The notes: generated by a model not told the origin, from the letters alone. A stretch of 64,000 bases of DNA from JANSYP01 sp038751255 (GCA_038751255.1 JBCDGN010000001.1:1-64000); one strand, 5' to 3'; counted from the first letter of the stretch, positions 1 to 8,773 are shown. Program-made: numbers and translations.

Positions 1-150
1 GATGGCGGGCATCTGGTGTTTTACGCCTATGAAGCGGTCGCAGGGCGCCCGCCCAGTGATCGGGCTTTGCGGGTGCTGATGGCAGGAGGGCTTGCCTTCA
101 TCATCGCACTGATGGTGTTTGCGCTGACCAACGATCTCTTCTGCCCATAG
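1..150 (+). CDS. rseP: RIP zinc metalloprotease RseP, C-terminal end (partial)
   Basis: The frame is open from the window edge and encodes the last 49 residues of a site-2 protease. It begins DGGHLVFYAYEAVAGRPP, which fits the conserved LDGGH segment of this family, and ends with a hydrophobic helix and the tail TNDLFCP. RseP is an inner-membrane intramembrane protease that cleaves anti-sigma factors and remnant signal peptides. Its position directly before bamA is usual in Alphaproteobacteria. The catalytic HExxH motif lies outside the window, so the call rests on this tail and on context. Confidence 0.85.
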   Translation, partial: DGGHLVFYAYEAVAGRPPSDRALRVLMAGGLAFIIALMVFALTNDLFCP

Positions 151-214
151 ACGGTCTAGGCTGCGGCAGAGGCGCAGCAGGATGCGGAAAATCGCGAAAA
201 ACGGCTCTCGTGTT

Positions 215-243
215 TTGACAAATCCCGGAGCCTTGCCTACCCA
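215..243 (+). promoter_or_regulatory. possible promoter upstream of bamA
   Basis: TTGACA at 215-220 is a perfect -35 hexamer. A 17-base spacer leads to TACCCA at 238-243, which is a poor -10. It would give bamA a promoter of its own within the rseP-bamA gap. Only the -35 is convincing. Confidence 0.25.
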
Positions 244-272
244 CATACCCCAAAGACTAGAACAGACGGGCG

Positions 273-2585
273 GTGATCAGGCAGATGTTGTGGGTGTGTC
301 GGAACATAAGACTTGCGATCTGGGTTTTGGGCTTTGGGGTGGCCTTCGCTTTTTGGACCGGGGCAGGTCAGGCACAAACGGTGAGTTTTTCGACCATTGA
401 GGTGCGTGGCAACGAGCGTATCGAAGACGAAACCGTCCTGACCTACGCAGGGATCACGCCCGGTCAGCCCGTCACAGCAGGCCAAGTGAACTCGGCCTAT
501 CAGCGGATCTTGGCCTCTAACCTCTTTGAATCGGTGGAGATCGATACCCGCGGCGGGCGGCTTGTGATCGATGTAACGGAATTCCCAACCATCAATGAGA
601 TCTCCATTGAAGGCAATCGCCGGATCGATGATGAGATTTTGACCGAGCTCATCCGTTCCCAACCTTTGCGCGTCTACAGCCCGGCCCAAGCCGAGGCCGA
701 TGCACGTACGATCACAGAAGCCTACCGGGAAGCTGGCAGACTGGCCGCTACCGTCACGCCGAAAATCATCGCCCGCAGCCAGAATCGGGTCGATCTGGTG
801 TTCGAGGTGCTTGAAGGGTCCGTGGTGGAGATCGAACGGATTAGCTTTGTCGGCAACCGCAGCTACTCCGACCGCCGTTTGCGCCAAGTGTTGGCCACGA
901 AACAGGCAGGTCTTCTGCGTCAAGTGATCCAGCGCGACACGTTTCTTGAAGACAGGCTTGAATTCGACCAGCAGCTCTTGAGCGATTTCTACATGTCGCG
1001 CGGCTATATCGATTTCGAAGTGATCAGCGTAAGTTCTGAGTTTTCGCGCGAACGTAATGGGTTTTTCATCACCTTCAACGTCCGTGAAGGGCAGCAATAC
1101 GATATCGGTGAGATCTCGGTTGTCACCGAACTGCCTGGCGTAGACCCTTTGCGTTATCGCGACGCGATACGGATGCGCACGGGGCAGAACTATTCCCCGG
1201 TCCGCATCGATGACAGCATCGCCCGGATTGAGCGGAAGACGATCCAGGACAGGCTCGATTTTGTTCGCGTGGTCCCGCAGATTTCCCGCAATGATCAGGA
1301 ACGCACCCTTGATGTGACCTTCGTCATGGAACGGGGCCCGCGGATCTTCATCGAGCGGATCGATATTGAAGGCAACGCGACCACACTCGACCGGGTGATC
1401 CGCCAGCAGTTCCAAGTGGTGGAGGGCGACCCTTTCAACCCGCGCGAAATCCAACAGGCGGCAGAACGCATTCGGGCGCTCGGCTTTTTTGCAGACGCCA
1501 ATGTAAACACCCGCGAGGGCACAAGTCCGGACAAAGTGATCGTGGACGTGGATGTTACCGAGCAGCCCACAGGCTCTCTCAGCTTCGGGGTGAACTTCTC
1601 CATCGACGACGGCTTTGGCCTGGCTGTTGGGCTGAGTGAACGAAACTTTCTGGGACGCGGTCAGACATTTGGGTTTCAAGTTGGCTTGGGCGTCGACAAC
1701 CTCAACACATCGCTTTCCTTCTCGGATCCCTACCTCTTCGGGCGCGATTTGATCGGTGGTGCGTCGATCTTTTACCGTGCTACGGACAACTTTAACGCTG
1801 ACTTCGACACCAGCGAGCTCGGGTTCCAGCCCTCTTTGAACTTTCCGGTCAGTGAAAATGGACGTTTGGGACTGCGATATCAGATCGCGGACGAAGACAT
1901 CTCCAATGTCACAAGCGACAGTTCTGAAATCCTACAGCGCGAAGAAGGATCGCGGATTACCTCCCTCGTTGGGTATACCTATAGCTATGACACCCGTCGG
2001 GTTGGGTTGAACCCTAACGCCGGGATCCGTGTTGAGTTTTCACAGGATTTTGCCGGGGTTGGCGGTGATGCGGACTACATCCGAACGCAAGCCTCGATCA
2101 TCGGTGAAACGCGGCTCTTTCGCGAAGAGGTGGGCTTTACGGTCTCGCTGCGCGGTGGCGATCTCTCTATGTTAACCGGCAACAGCACAGTTCTTGAACG
2201 CTACCGGTCCACCAGCCAGATCCGTGGTTTCCAAAGCAACGGCATTGGCCCGGTGGATACAGCCGCGCCCAACGAAGACAATCTCGGCGGGAACCGCTTT
2301 GCAGCCTTCTCGGTTGAAGCGGACTTTCCGTTGGGCTTGCCAGAGGAATACGGCATCCGCGGCGGGGTGTTCTTTGATGCGGGGTCGATCTGGGATCTCA
2401 ACGACCGCGTAGGAACCAATGGTGTCCTTGTGGATGATGACTTCCATTTGCGGACAGTGATCGGTGCGACGCTTTTCTGGACAACACCGATTGGCCCTTT
2501 GCGCTTCGACTTTACCCGCGCACTCCAGAAAGAAGACACAGACCGGGAACGGAACTTTGACCTCACTGTCTCGACCCGATTCTAG
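273..2585 (+). CDS. bamA: outer membrane protein assembly factor BamA
   Basis: BamA is the Omp85 core of the machine that folds and inserts beta-barrel proteins into the outer membrane. The product has 770 residues, normal for the family. Residues 1-35 form a signal peptide ending GQA before QTVSF. Five POTRA repeats follow to about residue 400, seen as recurrent IEVRGNERI-, ISIEGNRRI- and IDIEGNATT-type strands. The C-terminal barrel ends in STRF with the terminal phenylalanine of the outer-membrane beta-signal. The GTG start at 273 is assumed; an ATG at 285 is equally possible. It lies between rseP and skp in the envelope operon. Confidence 0.96.
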   Translation: MIRQMLWVCRNIRLAIWVLGFGVAFAFWTGAGQAQTVSFSTIEVRGNERIEDETVLTYAGITPGQPVTAGQVNSAYQRILASNLFESVEIDTRGGRLVIDVTEFPTINEISIEGNRRIDDEILTELIRSQPLRVYSPAQAEADARTITEAYREAGRLAATVTPKIIARSQNRVDLVFEVLEGSVVEIERISFVGNRSYSDRRLRQVLATKQAGLLRQVIQRDTFLEDRLEFDQQLLSDFYMSRGYIDFEVISVSSEFSRERNGFFITFNVREGQQYDIGEISVVTELPGVDPLRYRDAIRMRTGQNYSPVRIDDSIARIERKTIQDRLDFVRVVPQISRNDQERTLDVTFVMERGPRIFIERIDIEGNATTLDRVIRQQFQVVEGDPFNPREIQQAAERIRALGFFADANVNTREGTSPDKVIVDVDVTEQPTGSLSFGVNFSIDDGFGLAVGLSERNFLGRGQTFGFQVGLGVDNLNTSLSFSDPYLFGRDLIGGASIFYRATDNFNADFDTSELGFQPSLNFPVSENGRLGLRYQIADEDISNVTSDSSEILQREEGSRITSLVGYTYSYDTRRVGLNPNAGIRVEFSQDFAGVGGDADYIRTQASIIGETRLFREEVGFTVSLRGGDLSMLTGNSTVLERYRSTSQIRGFQSNGIGPVDTAAPNEDNLGGNRFAAFSVEADFPLGLPEEYGIRGGVFFDAGSIWDLNDRVGTNGVLVDDDFHLRTVIGATLFWTTPIGPLRFDFTRALQKEDTDRERNFDLTVSTRF

Positions 2586-3249
2586 ACGCTTAAGCCGATA
2601 TTTCGGATTGGCAATTTTGCTTCTTTCGCCTCAAGTTATGGCGGCGCAAGACATCGCTCCTGATCCGGCACCGCTTGCACCGGGGGTGGGGCAAGTCGCA
2701 CAGACGCCCGCGGCCCCTGCTGTTCTGCCAAGCGCGGTGCTCACACTGGACCAAGAAGCTCTGTTCACACGCTCAGCCTTCGGGCGCCGTGTGCAAGAGG
2801 ATTTGGAACGGGATCGCGCGAGCCTTGCGCAGGAAAACCGCCGGATCGAGGCAGCTTTGGTCGATGAGGAATTGGAGCTCACTCAGAAACGGACCACCAT
2901 GTCCCCGGCAGAGTTCACGCCTCTGGCCAATGCTTTCAACGACAAAGTTGAGGAAACGCGCACAGTTCAGGACGGAAAGTCGCTGCTTTTACAACAGCGT
3001 CTGGAACAAGAACGCCAGAGTTTTCTGTCCCAGGCCGGCCCTGTGATCGCAGCGGTGGTACGCCAGCGCGGTGGCGCCGTTGTGATCGACCGCAATGCGA
3101 TACTGCTGGCCTTCGAAGGCGTTGATATCACAGAAGAAGCCATTTCGGCAATCGATGCAGCGATTGGCAGTGGAACAAGCATACAGCTGACCCCGCCTGC
3201 GCCCGCACAGCGGCCCATGCCAGACACGCAAAGCCCAGTGGAACGCTAA
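2557..3249 (+). CDS. OmpH/Skp family periplasmic chaperone
   Basis: The protein has the OmpH/Skp pattern: a signal peptide (RRLSRYFGLAILLL, cleavage after VMA), a VLTLDQEALFTRSAFG-like first strand, a long charged coiled coil of about 100 residues, and a final VVIDRNAILLA strand. Skp holds unfolded outer-membrane proteins for BamA, the gene just upstream. The frame has no ATG near the right place. I propose the TTG at 2557, inside the 3' end of bamA, because it leaves a well-formed signal peptide. A TTG at 2608 would remove the positive residues of that signal. Function is firm; the start is uncertain. Confidence 0.8.
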   Translation: MTSLSRPDSRRLSRYFGLAILLLSPQVMAAQDIAPDPAPLAPGVGQVAQTPAAPAVLPSAVLTLDQEALFTRSAFGRRVQEDLERDRASLAQENRRIEAALVDEELELTQKRTTMSPAEFTPLANAFNDKVEETRTVQDGKSLLLQQRLEQERQSFLSQAGPVIAAVVRQRGGAVVIDRNAILLAFEGVDITEEAISAIDAAIGSGTSIQLTPPAPAQRPMPDTQSPVER

Positions 3250-3322
3250 GCGCGGCGCTTGTGCCGAACCGGCCCAGTTGCTAGTCACGCAGCTAACATC
3301 AAGACCAAGTACAAGGCGCCAG

Positions 3323-3802
3323 ATGACCGACCAGACCGCCGTCGCAACGATCCCTGAAAGTGCTGACATCGACCTTATTCAGAAGGTCATACCGCATCGC
3401 TATCCGTTTTTGCTGATTGATCGTGTCGAAGACATAGTGCCGAGCAAATCCGCCGTTGGCATCAAATGCGTGACTGTGAACGAGCCGCATTTTACCGGGC
3501 ATTTTCCCGCAACACCGATTATGCCGGGCGTGCTGATTGTTGAAGCAATTGCCCAAACGGCATCGGTGATGGTGGGGCTTTCACTCGATCTCGTCGGCAA
3601 AAATGCGCTGGTCTATTTCATGGGCATCGAGAAGTGCAAATTTCGGCGCAAGGTGGTGCCGGGTGATGTGCTTAAGCTCCATGTCACCGCGCTGCGGGGT
3701 GGCGGCAAAGTCTGGCGGCTCGCAGCCGAAGCGAAGGTCGGCGAAGAGATTGCCTGCCAGTGCGAAGTGACCGCCATGATCGACGTGCCGAAGGACACCT
3801 GA
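3323..3802 (+). CDS. fabZ: 3-hydroxyacyl-ACP dehydratase FabZ
   Basis: FabZ dehydrates beta-hydroxyacyl-ACP in type II fatty-acid synthesis and supplies the acyl pool that LpxA draws on. The 159-residue hot-dog protein shows IPHRYPFLLIDRV, the catalytic HFTGHFP (His60) and the following MPGVLIVEAIAQ with Glu74. The ATG at 3323 is chosen over upstream in-frame codons because family members start a short distance before IPHRYP. The gene sits five bases ahead of lpxA. Confidence 0.95.
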   Translation: MTDQTAVATIPESADIDLIQKVIPHRYPFLLIDRVEDIVPSKSAVGIKCVTVNEPHFTGHFPATPIMPGVLIVEAIAQTASVMVGLSLDLVGKNALVYFMGIEKCKFRRKVVPGDVLKLHVTALRGGGKVWRLAAEAKVGEEIACQCEVTAMIDVPKDT

Positions 3803-3807
3803 GCCTC

Positions 3808-4605
3808 GTGTCCATCGATCCCACGGCCGAAATCCACGCATCTGCAATTGTCGAAGACGGCGCCCAAATCGGCCCGGGATGTCAGATTGGCCCGTTCAGC
3901 ATCATCGGCCCCAAGGTGGTCCTTGGTGCGGATGTTTGGGTCAAAAGCCACGCGGTTGTCACTGGCATAACAGAGATCGGGGATGAAACTGTCATTTTCC
4001 CCAGCGCGGTGATCGGTGAGATTCCGCAGGATCTCAAATTCCGCGGGGAGGAAACCCGGCTGATCGTTGGCAAGCGCAACCGCATTCGTGAAGGCGCCAC
4101 AATGAACACCGGCACCGAGGGGGGGGGAGGCGTCACCAAAGTGGGTGATGATTGCCTGTTTATGACCGGTGCCCATGTGGGCCATGACGCCCAAGTGGGC
4201 AACCGGGTGATCATGGCCAATCAGTCAGCTCTGGCAGGGCATTGCATTGTCGAAGATGAAGTCATCATCGGCGGGCTCTCGGGCATCCATCAATTTGTCC
4301 GGCTCGGGCGCGGTGCGATCATCGGTGCCGTAACCATGGTCACCAACGATGTCATTCCTTACGGTTTGGTCCAAGCGGTGCGTGGGGAACTCGACGGCCT
4401 GAACCTAGTGGGACTGCGTCGGCGCGGCACCTCGCGCGAAGACATCGCTGCGCTCCGAGACGCCTATGATCACCTTGCCCGGGGCGAGGGGGCTTTTCTG
4501 GAACGCGCCAAAAGTCTTGCCGATCACGCGAAATCGCCACAGGTTCAAGAAATCGTCGCCTTTATCCTCGCCCAGTCCGATCGTCATTTTTTGACCCCAA
4601 GGTGA
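3808..4605 (+). CDS. lpxA: acyl-ACP--UDP-N-acetylglucosamine O-acyltransferase LpxA
   Basis: LpxA performs the first committed step of lipid A synthesis. The 265-residue protein is a left-handed beta helix with hexapeptide repeats (IGPGCQIGPFSIIG and similar) and the active-site segment GAHVGHDAQVGN, with His126 as general base. The GTG at 3808 is preceded by AAGGA and gives the expected N-terminus SIDPTAEIH. Codons 104-107 contain a run of nine G residues at 4119-4127, unusual for a coding region. The gene overlaps lpxI by four bases. Confidence 0.95.
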   Translation: MSIDPTAEIHASAIVEDGAQIGPGCQIGPFSIIGPKVVLGADVWVKSHAVVTGITEIGDETVIFPSAVIGEIPQDLKFRGEETRLIVGKRNRIREGATMNTGTEGGGGVTKVGDDCLFMTGAHVGHDAQVGNRVIMANQSALAGHCIVEDEVIIGGLSGIHQFVRLGRGAIIGAVTMVTNDVIPYGLVQAVRGELDGLNLVGLRRRGTSREDIAALRDAYDHLARGEGAFLERAKSLADHAKSPQVQEIVAFILAQSDRHFLTPR

Positions 4606-5447
4606 CCGGTGTGGGCCTCCCGCGTCTTGGGATCATCGCCGGGCGCGGCGCTTTGCCAGGGATTTTGCTCGACGCGGCAGAAAGCCAGGGCCGCGAGGTT
4701 GTGATCGCGGAAATGGACGGGTTTGAAAGCAACGTCGAATCCCAACACCCAAAACTGCACTTTCGGGTTGAGCGTTTGAGCGCGCTGTTTGATGCATTAA
4801 AGGCGCAGCACGTGAGCGAAATCGTGTTGGCCGGAGCAGTCAGGCGTCCCGTACTTTCGCCGCGGCATTTCAATCTGCGTACTCTTCTGCTGGCGCTGAA
4901 ATTCGTCCCAGCCTTGCGACAAGGCGATGATGCGCTGTTGCGCGTGGTTGTCGGGCTTTTTGAGGCGGCGGGCTTTAAAGTCCGCGGCGCGCAAGAGCTT
5001 GTGCCAGAGCTTGTGGCGACCCCTGCGATGCTGACCCAGGCATATCCAAGCGAAGCGGACCGCATGGATGCGGCCAGCGGCATGGCGCTTCTCAGGATGA
5101 TGGGGGCGGCCGATCTCGGCCAATCGGCTGTGGTTGCAAAGGGGCGCGCTCTGGGTGTCGAGACCGATCCGGGAACAGATGTCATGTTGGCCCAGGTTGC
5201 GGCTTTGCCGTCCATTCACCGTCCTCAAGGCGTCAAGGGCGTTTTGGTCAAAGCGCCGAAACCCGGACAAGAGCGTCGCGTCGATTTACCGACGATTGGC
5301 CCGGATACCGTCCGCGGCGCGATTGCAGTGGGGCTCGCGGGCATCGTAATCGAAGCTGGCGGCGTGATCTTGCTAGAGCGTGACCGTGTTATTGCGGAAT
5401 GTGACGCCGCAGGCCTCTTCCTTTGGGCGCGCGAGGCCGATCCGTGA
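4602..5447 (+). CDS. lpxI: UDP-2,3-diacylglucosamine pyrophosphatase LpxI
   Basis: The protein belongs to the DUF1009/LpxI family, which replaces LpxH in many Alphaproteobacteria and hydrolyses UDP-2,3-diacylglucosamine to lipid X. Visible features are the N-terminal LGIIAGRGALPGILL, the central LAGAVRRP, and the C-terminal VLVKAPKPGQE...DLPTIGPDTV segment. At 281 residues it has full length. It starts at GTG 4602 within the lpxA stop and ends within the lpxB start, so it should be translated in step with both. Confidence 0.93.
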   Translation: MTGVGLPRLGIIAGRGALPGILLDAAESQGREVVIAEMDGFESNVESQHPKLHFRVERLSALFDALKAQHVSEIVLAGAVRRPVLSPRHFNLRTLLLALKFVPALRQGDDALLRVVVGLFEAAGFKVRGAQELVPELVATPAMLTQAYPSEADRMDAASGMALLRMMGAADLGQSAVVAKGRALGVETDPGTDVMLAQVAALPSIHRPQGVKGVLVKAPKPGQERRVDLPTIGPDTVRGAIAVGLAGIVIEAGGVILLERDRVIAECDAAGLFLWAREADP

Positions 5448-6607
5448 CCAAAATCTTCATCGTCGTCGGCGAGGACTCCGGCGATGTGCTCGGTGCCGCT
5501 TTGGTCGCAGGGCTGCGTCAGCTTGAGCCAGACATCACAATCAGCGGGCTCGCGGGACCTAAAATGCAAGCTCTGGGTCTAAGCACTCTTTTCCCGATTT
5601 CGGAACTGTCAGTCATGGGCCTCGCGGAAATTTTGCCGAAATACCCCCATCTCAGGCGCCGGATGCTGCAGACGGTAGATGCGGTTCTGGCAGAAAAGCC
5701 CGATGTCCTACTGACCATCGACAGCCCGGATTTCTCACTACGCGTGGCCAAACGCGTGCGCGCAGCGGATCCCAGAATTCACAACACCCATTATGTGGCA
5801 CCGTCGGTATGGGCTTGGAGGCCAAAGCGCGCCGAGAAGATGGCGCGGACGATTGATCAGGTTCTGGCGCTTTTGCCATTCGAGCCGCCTTTGATGGAAA
5901 AGTGGGGCATGCGCTGCGATTTCGTTGGCCATCCCGTGGTGGCAGAACCCCAAGCGAGCGTCGCGGAGGCAGAGGCGTTTCGGTCTCAGATCGGGGCAGA
6001 TCCTGCAGCGCCGCTGATCCTCGCGCTGCCGGGGTCGCGCAAAGGCGAGGTTACCAGGCTTGCCGCCGCGTTTGGCGACAGCCTTCGTCAGGTCTTAGCG
6101 CAGCGCCCAGAGGCTCAGATCGTCTTGCCGGCCGCGCCCGCTGTTGTGCCGCTGCTAAAGGACCTGACCGCAGATTGGCCGCCATCGTTGCGCCTCATCG
6201 ATCCTGGCAAGGATCCAGAGGGTCAGCAAAAACGCGCGGTCTTTCGTGCCGCCGATGTGGCTCTGGCGGCATCTGGTACGGTTTCGCTGGAACTCGCCGC
6301 TGCCGACACGCCAATGGTGATCGCCTATGACATGTCGTGGCTTACCAGAGTAATTCTAAAGCGCATGTTGCTGATCGACACGGTGACGCTGGTCAATCTG
6401 GTGTCCGAAACACGTGCGGTTCCTGAATTTCTGGCAGAAAACTGCCGCGCCGAACTGATTGCTCCCGCGCTCTTGGCAGTGCTCGAGGCGCCTCAAGCCC
6501 AGCAAGACGCCGCACGGCTGACGATGGAGCGCTTGGGCCGCGGTGGCGAAGCACCTGGTCTTCGTGCAGCGCGAGCGGTTTTGGAGGGAGTGAGAGGGAC
6601 TTCATGA
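5444..6607 (+). CDS. lpxB: lipid-A-disaccharide synthase LpxB
   Basis: LpxB joins lipid X to UDP-2,3-diacylglucosamine. The 387-residue glycosyltransferase begins with KIFIVVGEDSGD, the family nucleotide-fold start, and carries HYVAPSVWAW, FVGHPVV and LALPGSRKGEV. The GTG at 5444 overlaps the lpxI stop by four bases and gives the normal N-terminus; an upstream in-frame ATG at 5423 would add seven residues untypical of the family. It ends four bases into the next gene. Confidence 0.95.
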   Translation: MTKIFIVVGEDSGDVLGAALVAGLRQLEPDITISGLAGPKMQALGLSTLFPISELSVMGLAEILPKYPHLRRRMLQTVDAVLAEKPDVLLTIDSPDFSLRVAKRVRAADPRIHNTHYVAPSVWAWRPKRAEKMARTIDQVLALLPFEPPLMEKWGMRCDFVGHPVVAEPQASVAEAEAFRSQIGADPAAPLILALPGSRKGEVTRLAAAFGDSLRQVLAQRPEAQIVLPAAPAVVPLLKDLTADWPPSLRLIDPGKDPEGQQKRAVFRAADVALAASGTVSLELAAADTPMVIAYDMSWLTRVILKRMLLIDTVTLVNLVSETRAVPEFLAENCRAELIAPALLAVLEAPQAQQDAARLTMERLGRGGEAPGLRAARAVLEGVRGTS

Positions 6608-7128
6608 TGCGCAAAACCTGCATGATCTTTGTTTTGGCTCTTTTGCCAGCCAAGGCGGCGCTTGCCGAAAACACCAGCGCTTTGGCGGCCTTGATCGTCG
6701 AAAGACTTTCGGTCATGCAGGCTGTCGCAGCATGGAAGCTCAGCAATGATCGCCCAGTCGAGGATTTGCCGCGAGAAGCCGTCGTTATCGATGCTGCGAA
6801 GACCGCTGCAGCGGCTCAGGGCGTCGATCCCGACACGATCGATGCGTTTTTCCGCCAGCAGATCGAGGCTGCCAAAGATATTCAGTTCTGCTGGATCGAT
6901 CGATGGCAGGCTGGCGAAACACCGCCACAAAATACACCAGATTTAAGTGAAATCCGAGCGATGTTGTTGCCTCTTGGGGAGGCCATTGTGAAAGAGATGG
7001 CAGGTCAGCTGAGGCAGCAGCCCACCTTAGAGATTGCGCCCGAGACGCTGAGTATTGACTGTCTAAAGCCTGACCAGACGCGCGCTTTGGCGGGGGCTCT
7101 CAAGGCTGTTAGGCTCAAAGACCCCTAG
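6604..7128 (+). CDS. small exported protein, gamma subclass chorismate mutase-like or unknown
   Basis: The 174-residue product starts with a clear signal peptide (MMRKTCMIFVLALLPAKAALA, cleavage before ENTS). The mature part is helical and contains ERLSVMQAVAAWKLSND, VIDAAKTAAAAQGVDPD and DTIDAFFRQQIEAAK, ending in a segment with a Cys (LSIDCLKP) that could pair with the Cys in IQFCWIDRW. This layout recalls the secreted AroQ-gamma chorismate mutases, an inference from pattern only. It overlaps the lpxB stop (ATGATG) and closes the envelope operon. Its stop overlaps that of mnmA on the other strand. Confidence 0.65.
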   Translation: MMRKTCMIFVLALLPAKAALAENTSALAALIVERLSVMQAVAAWKLSNDRPVEDLPREAVVIDAAKTAAAAQGVDPDTIDAFFRQQIEAAKDIQFCWIDRWQAGETPPQNTPDLSEIRAMLLPLGEAIVKEMAGQLRQQPTLEIAPETLSIDCLKPDQTRALAGALKAVRLKDP

Positions 7129-8261
7129 GCGCGGCCGCGCCAGATCCATCCTCCGCCCAGCACACGGCTGCCTTCGGTCGCGTAGAAGACGCAAGCTTGG
7201 CCGGGGCTCACGCCCTCTTCAGGGGTGAGCAGGTCGACTTCCGCTTCCGTCGGCGACAGCGCTCTCAGCACCGCTTCGCGCGGCGGTCGCGTTGATCGGA
7301 CTTTTACGGCGATTTGATACTCCGACCCCGCGACCAAAGGCGTGTCGCCAAGCCAGTTGATTTCGCGCACAGGAACGGTGCGCTTGCTCAGCGCTTCTTT
7401 TGGGCCAACGACCACCTGCTGCGCCTCAGGATCGAGCCTGACCACATAAAGCGGGTCTGCAAGTCCGCCGATGCCCAGACCTCGGCGTTGCCCGATGGTG
7501 AAATGGATCACACCCGGATGCTGGCCCAAAACCGCGCCGGACATGTCCACGATGTCGCCGGGTTCTGCCGCACCTGGGCGCAGTTTTTCTATCACTGCGG
7601 CGTAATTTCCATTTGGAACGAAGCAGATATCCTGGCTATCGGGCTTGTCCGCCACCGGAAGACCGTGTTTCACTGCCAAAGCGCGGGTTGCGTCTTTTGT
7701 CGGGAGATGCCCAAGCGGAAACCGCAAGTAGGACAGCTGATCGGGCGTCGTTGAAAACAGAAAGTAGCTCTGATCACGCACCGGATCGGCCGCACAATGC
7801 AGCTCTGGTCCGGCAGCGCCAGCTTTGCGTTGAATGTAATGTCCCGTGGCCATGCAATCAGCATCGAGATCTTTAGCAGTCTCCAAAAGATCACGAAACT
7901 TCACGCGTTCATTGCAGCGAATGCACGGCACAGGCGTCGCGCCTGCCAAGTAGCTTTCTGCGAACTCGTCGATCACGGCGTCTTTGAACGTGTTTTCATA
8001 GTCCAAAACATAATGCGGAAAGCCCATGCGTTCCGCGACCCGCCGGGCGTCGTGAATGTCACGACCCGCACAACAGGCGCCTTTCTTGGCCAGCGCTGCC
8101 CCATGATCGTAAAGCTGCAAGGTCACCCCGACCACGTCATAGCCCTCGTCTGAGAGCTGTGCCGCCACGACAGAACTGTCCACGCCGCCGGACATAGCGA
8201 CGAGAACACGGGTCTCAGATGGCGGCTTCGCAAATCCCAGCGAATTTAGCACGGGTGACAT
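7125..8261 (-). CDS. mnmA: tRNA-specific 2-thiouridylase MnmA
   Basis: MnmA puts the 2-thio group on U34 of tRNA-Lys, -Glu and -Gln, receiving sulfur by relay. The 378-residue protein has the PP-loop SGGVDSS at 24-30, the two active-site cysteines in the contexts PCIRC and QDICFVP, and the downstream GVIHFTIGQRRGLGI segment. The ATG at 8261 is chosen; an upstream in-frame extension to 8363 reads through the promoter region it shares with sciP. It is transcribed divergently from sciP and convergently with the gene ending at 7128. Confidence 0.95.
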   Translation of the reverse strand: MSPVLNSLGFAKPPSETRVLVAMSGGVDSSVVAAQLSDEGYDVVGVTLQLYDHGAALAKKGACCAGRDIHDARRVAERMGFPHYVLDYENTFKDAVIDEFAESYLAGATPVPCIRCNERVKFRDLLETAKDLDADCMATGHYIQRKAGAAGPELHCAADPVRDQSYFLFSTTPDQLSYLRFPLGHLPTKDATRALAVKHGLPVADKPDSQDICFVPNGNYAAVIEKLRPGAAEPGDIVDMSGAVLGQHPGVIHFTIGQRRGLGIGGLADPLYVVRLDPEAQQVVVGPKEALSKRTVPVREINWLGDTPLVAGSEYQIAVKVRSTRPPREAVLRALSPTEAEVDLLTPEEGVSPGQACVFYATEGSRVLGGGWIWRGRA

Positions 8262-8326
8262 GGGTTGGCGTCCGATTGATGAAAAACAGAGGCGATATAT
8301 AAGAAAATGCTGCGTAAGAACAAGCC

Positions 8327-8334
8327 GTCGACTC
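8327..8334. promoter_or_regulatory. composite GTCGAC / GANTC site upstream of sciP
   Basis: GTCGAC at 8327-8332 matches the hexamer reported for SciP binding in Caulobacter. It overlaps GACTC (8330-8334), a GANTC site of the CcrM cell-cycle methylase. It lies about 60 bases before the sciP start in the mnmA/sciP divergent region. Both motifs are short and occur by chance elsewhere in the window, so this is suggestive only. Confidence 0.3.
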
Positions 8335-8390
8335 AGCCCATGTTTACGCGTTTTCGCGACCATTCCCTGCGTTTGGTACGAGGGAACACT

Positions 8391-8663
8391 ATGTATATTC
8401 GCAAAGTGGACGGGCCGCGAGTGGTAAGATTGCCCGATGGTTCAACATTGACCCGTGCGGATCTTCCGCCGGAGAATACACGACGTTGGGTCGCAAGCCG
8501 CAAGGCGCTTGTTGTCAAGGCGGTTAAATTTGGATTGATCAGTGACGAGGAAGCCTGCGATCGCTATGACCTGTCGGATGAAGAACTCGACAGCTGGTCC
8601 AAAGCGGTTGAAATCCATGGCGAAGCAGCTCTCAAAACAACCGCAATTCAAAAATACCGATAA
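8391..8663 (+). CDS. sciP: SciP family CtrA inhibitor (DUF1153)
   Basis: SciP is a small helix-turn-helix protein that binds CtrA and blocks its activation of target promoters in Caulobacter. The 90-residue product matches the DUF1153 family: an N-terminal YIRKVDGPRVVRLPDG segment, LPPENTRRWVASRKA, then a helix-turn-helix with ISDEEACDRYDLSDEEL. The ATG at 8391 follows a GAGGGAAC purine stretch. It stands 110 bases upstream of ctrA and in the same direction, so regulator and target are neighbours. Family assignment is firm; its activity in this organism is inferred. Confidence 0.88.
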   Translation: MYIRKVDGPRVVRLPDGSTLTRADLPPENTRRWVASRKALVVKAVKFGLISDEEACDRYDLSDEELDSWSKAVEIHGEAALKTTAIQKYR

Positions 8664-8707
8664 GAATAGATACAACTTGAGATTGTTTTTGCTCGTTAAC
8701 AATTATA

Positions 8708-8722
8708 GTAACCATAGATTAA
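8708..8722 (+). promoter_or_regulatory. CtrA box upstream of ctrA
   Basis: GTAA-N7-TTAA (8708-8711 and 8719-8722, spacer CCATAGA) matches seven of eight positions of the CtrA consensus TTAA-N7-TTAA, and also contains the frequent TAACCAT core. It lies about 50 bases before the ctrA start in an AT-rich gap. A further TTAAC stands at 8696. Autoregulation of ctrA is established in Caulobacter; here it is inferred from the site. Confidence 0.6.
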
Positions 8723-8773
8723 GGGTTATTCACCAATGTCAACATAGTTATCAGATCATGACGGAGCCTGGCT

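Noticed and set aside
237..1679. 480-codon minus-strand frame opposite bamA
   Set aside because: It lies entirely against a strongly conserved bamA, has no ribosome-binding site or recognisable domain, and is a codon-bias shadow in high-GC DNA.
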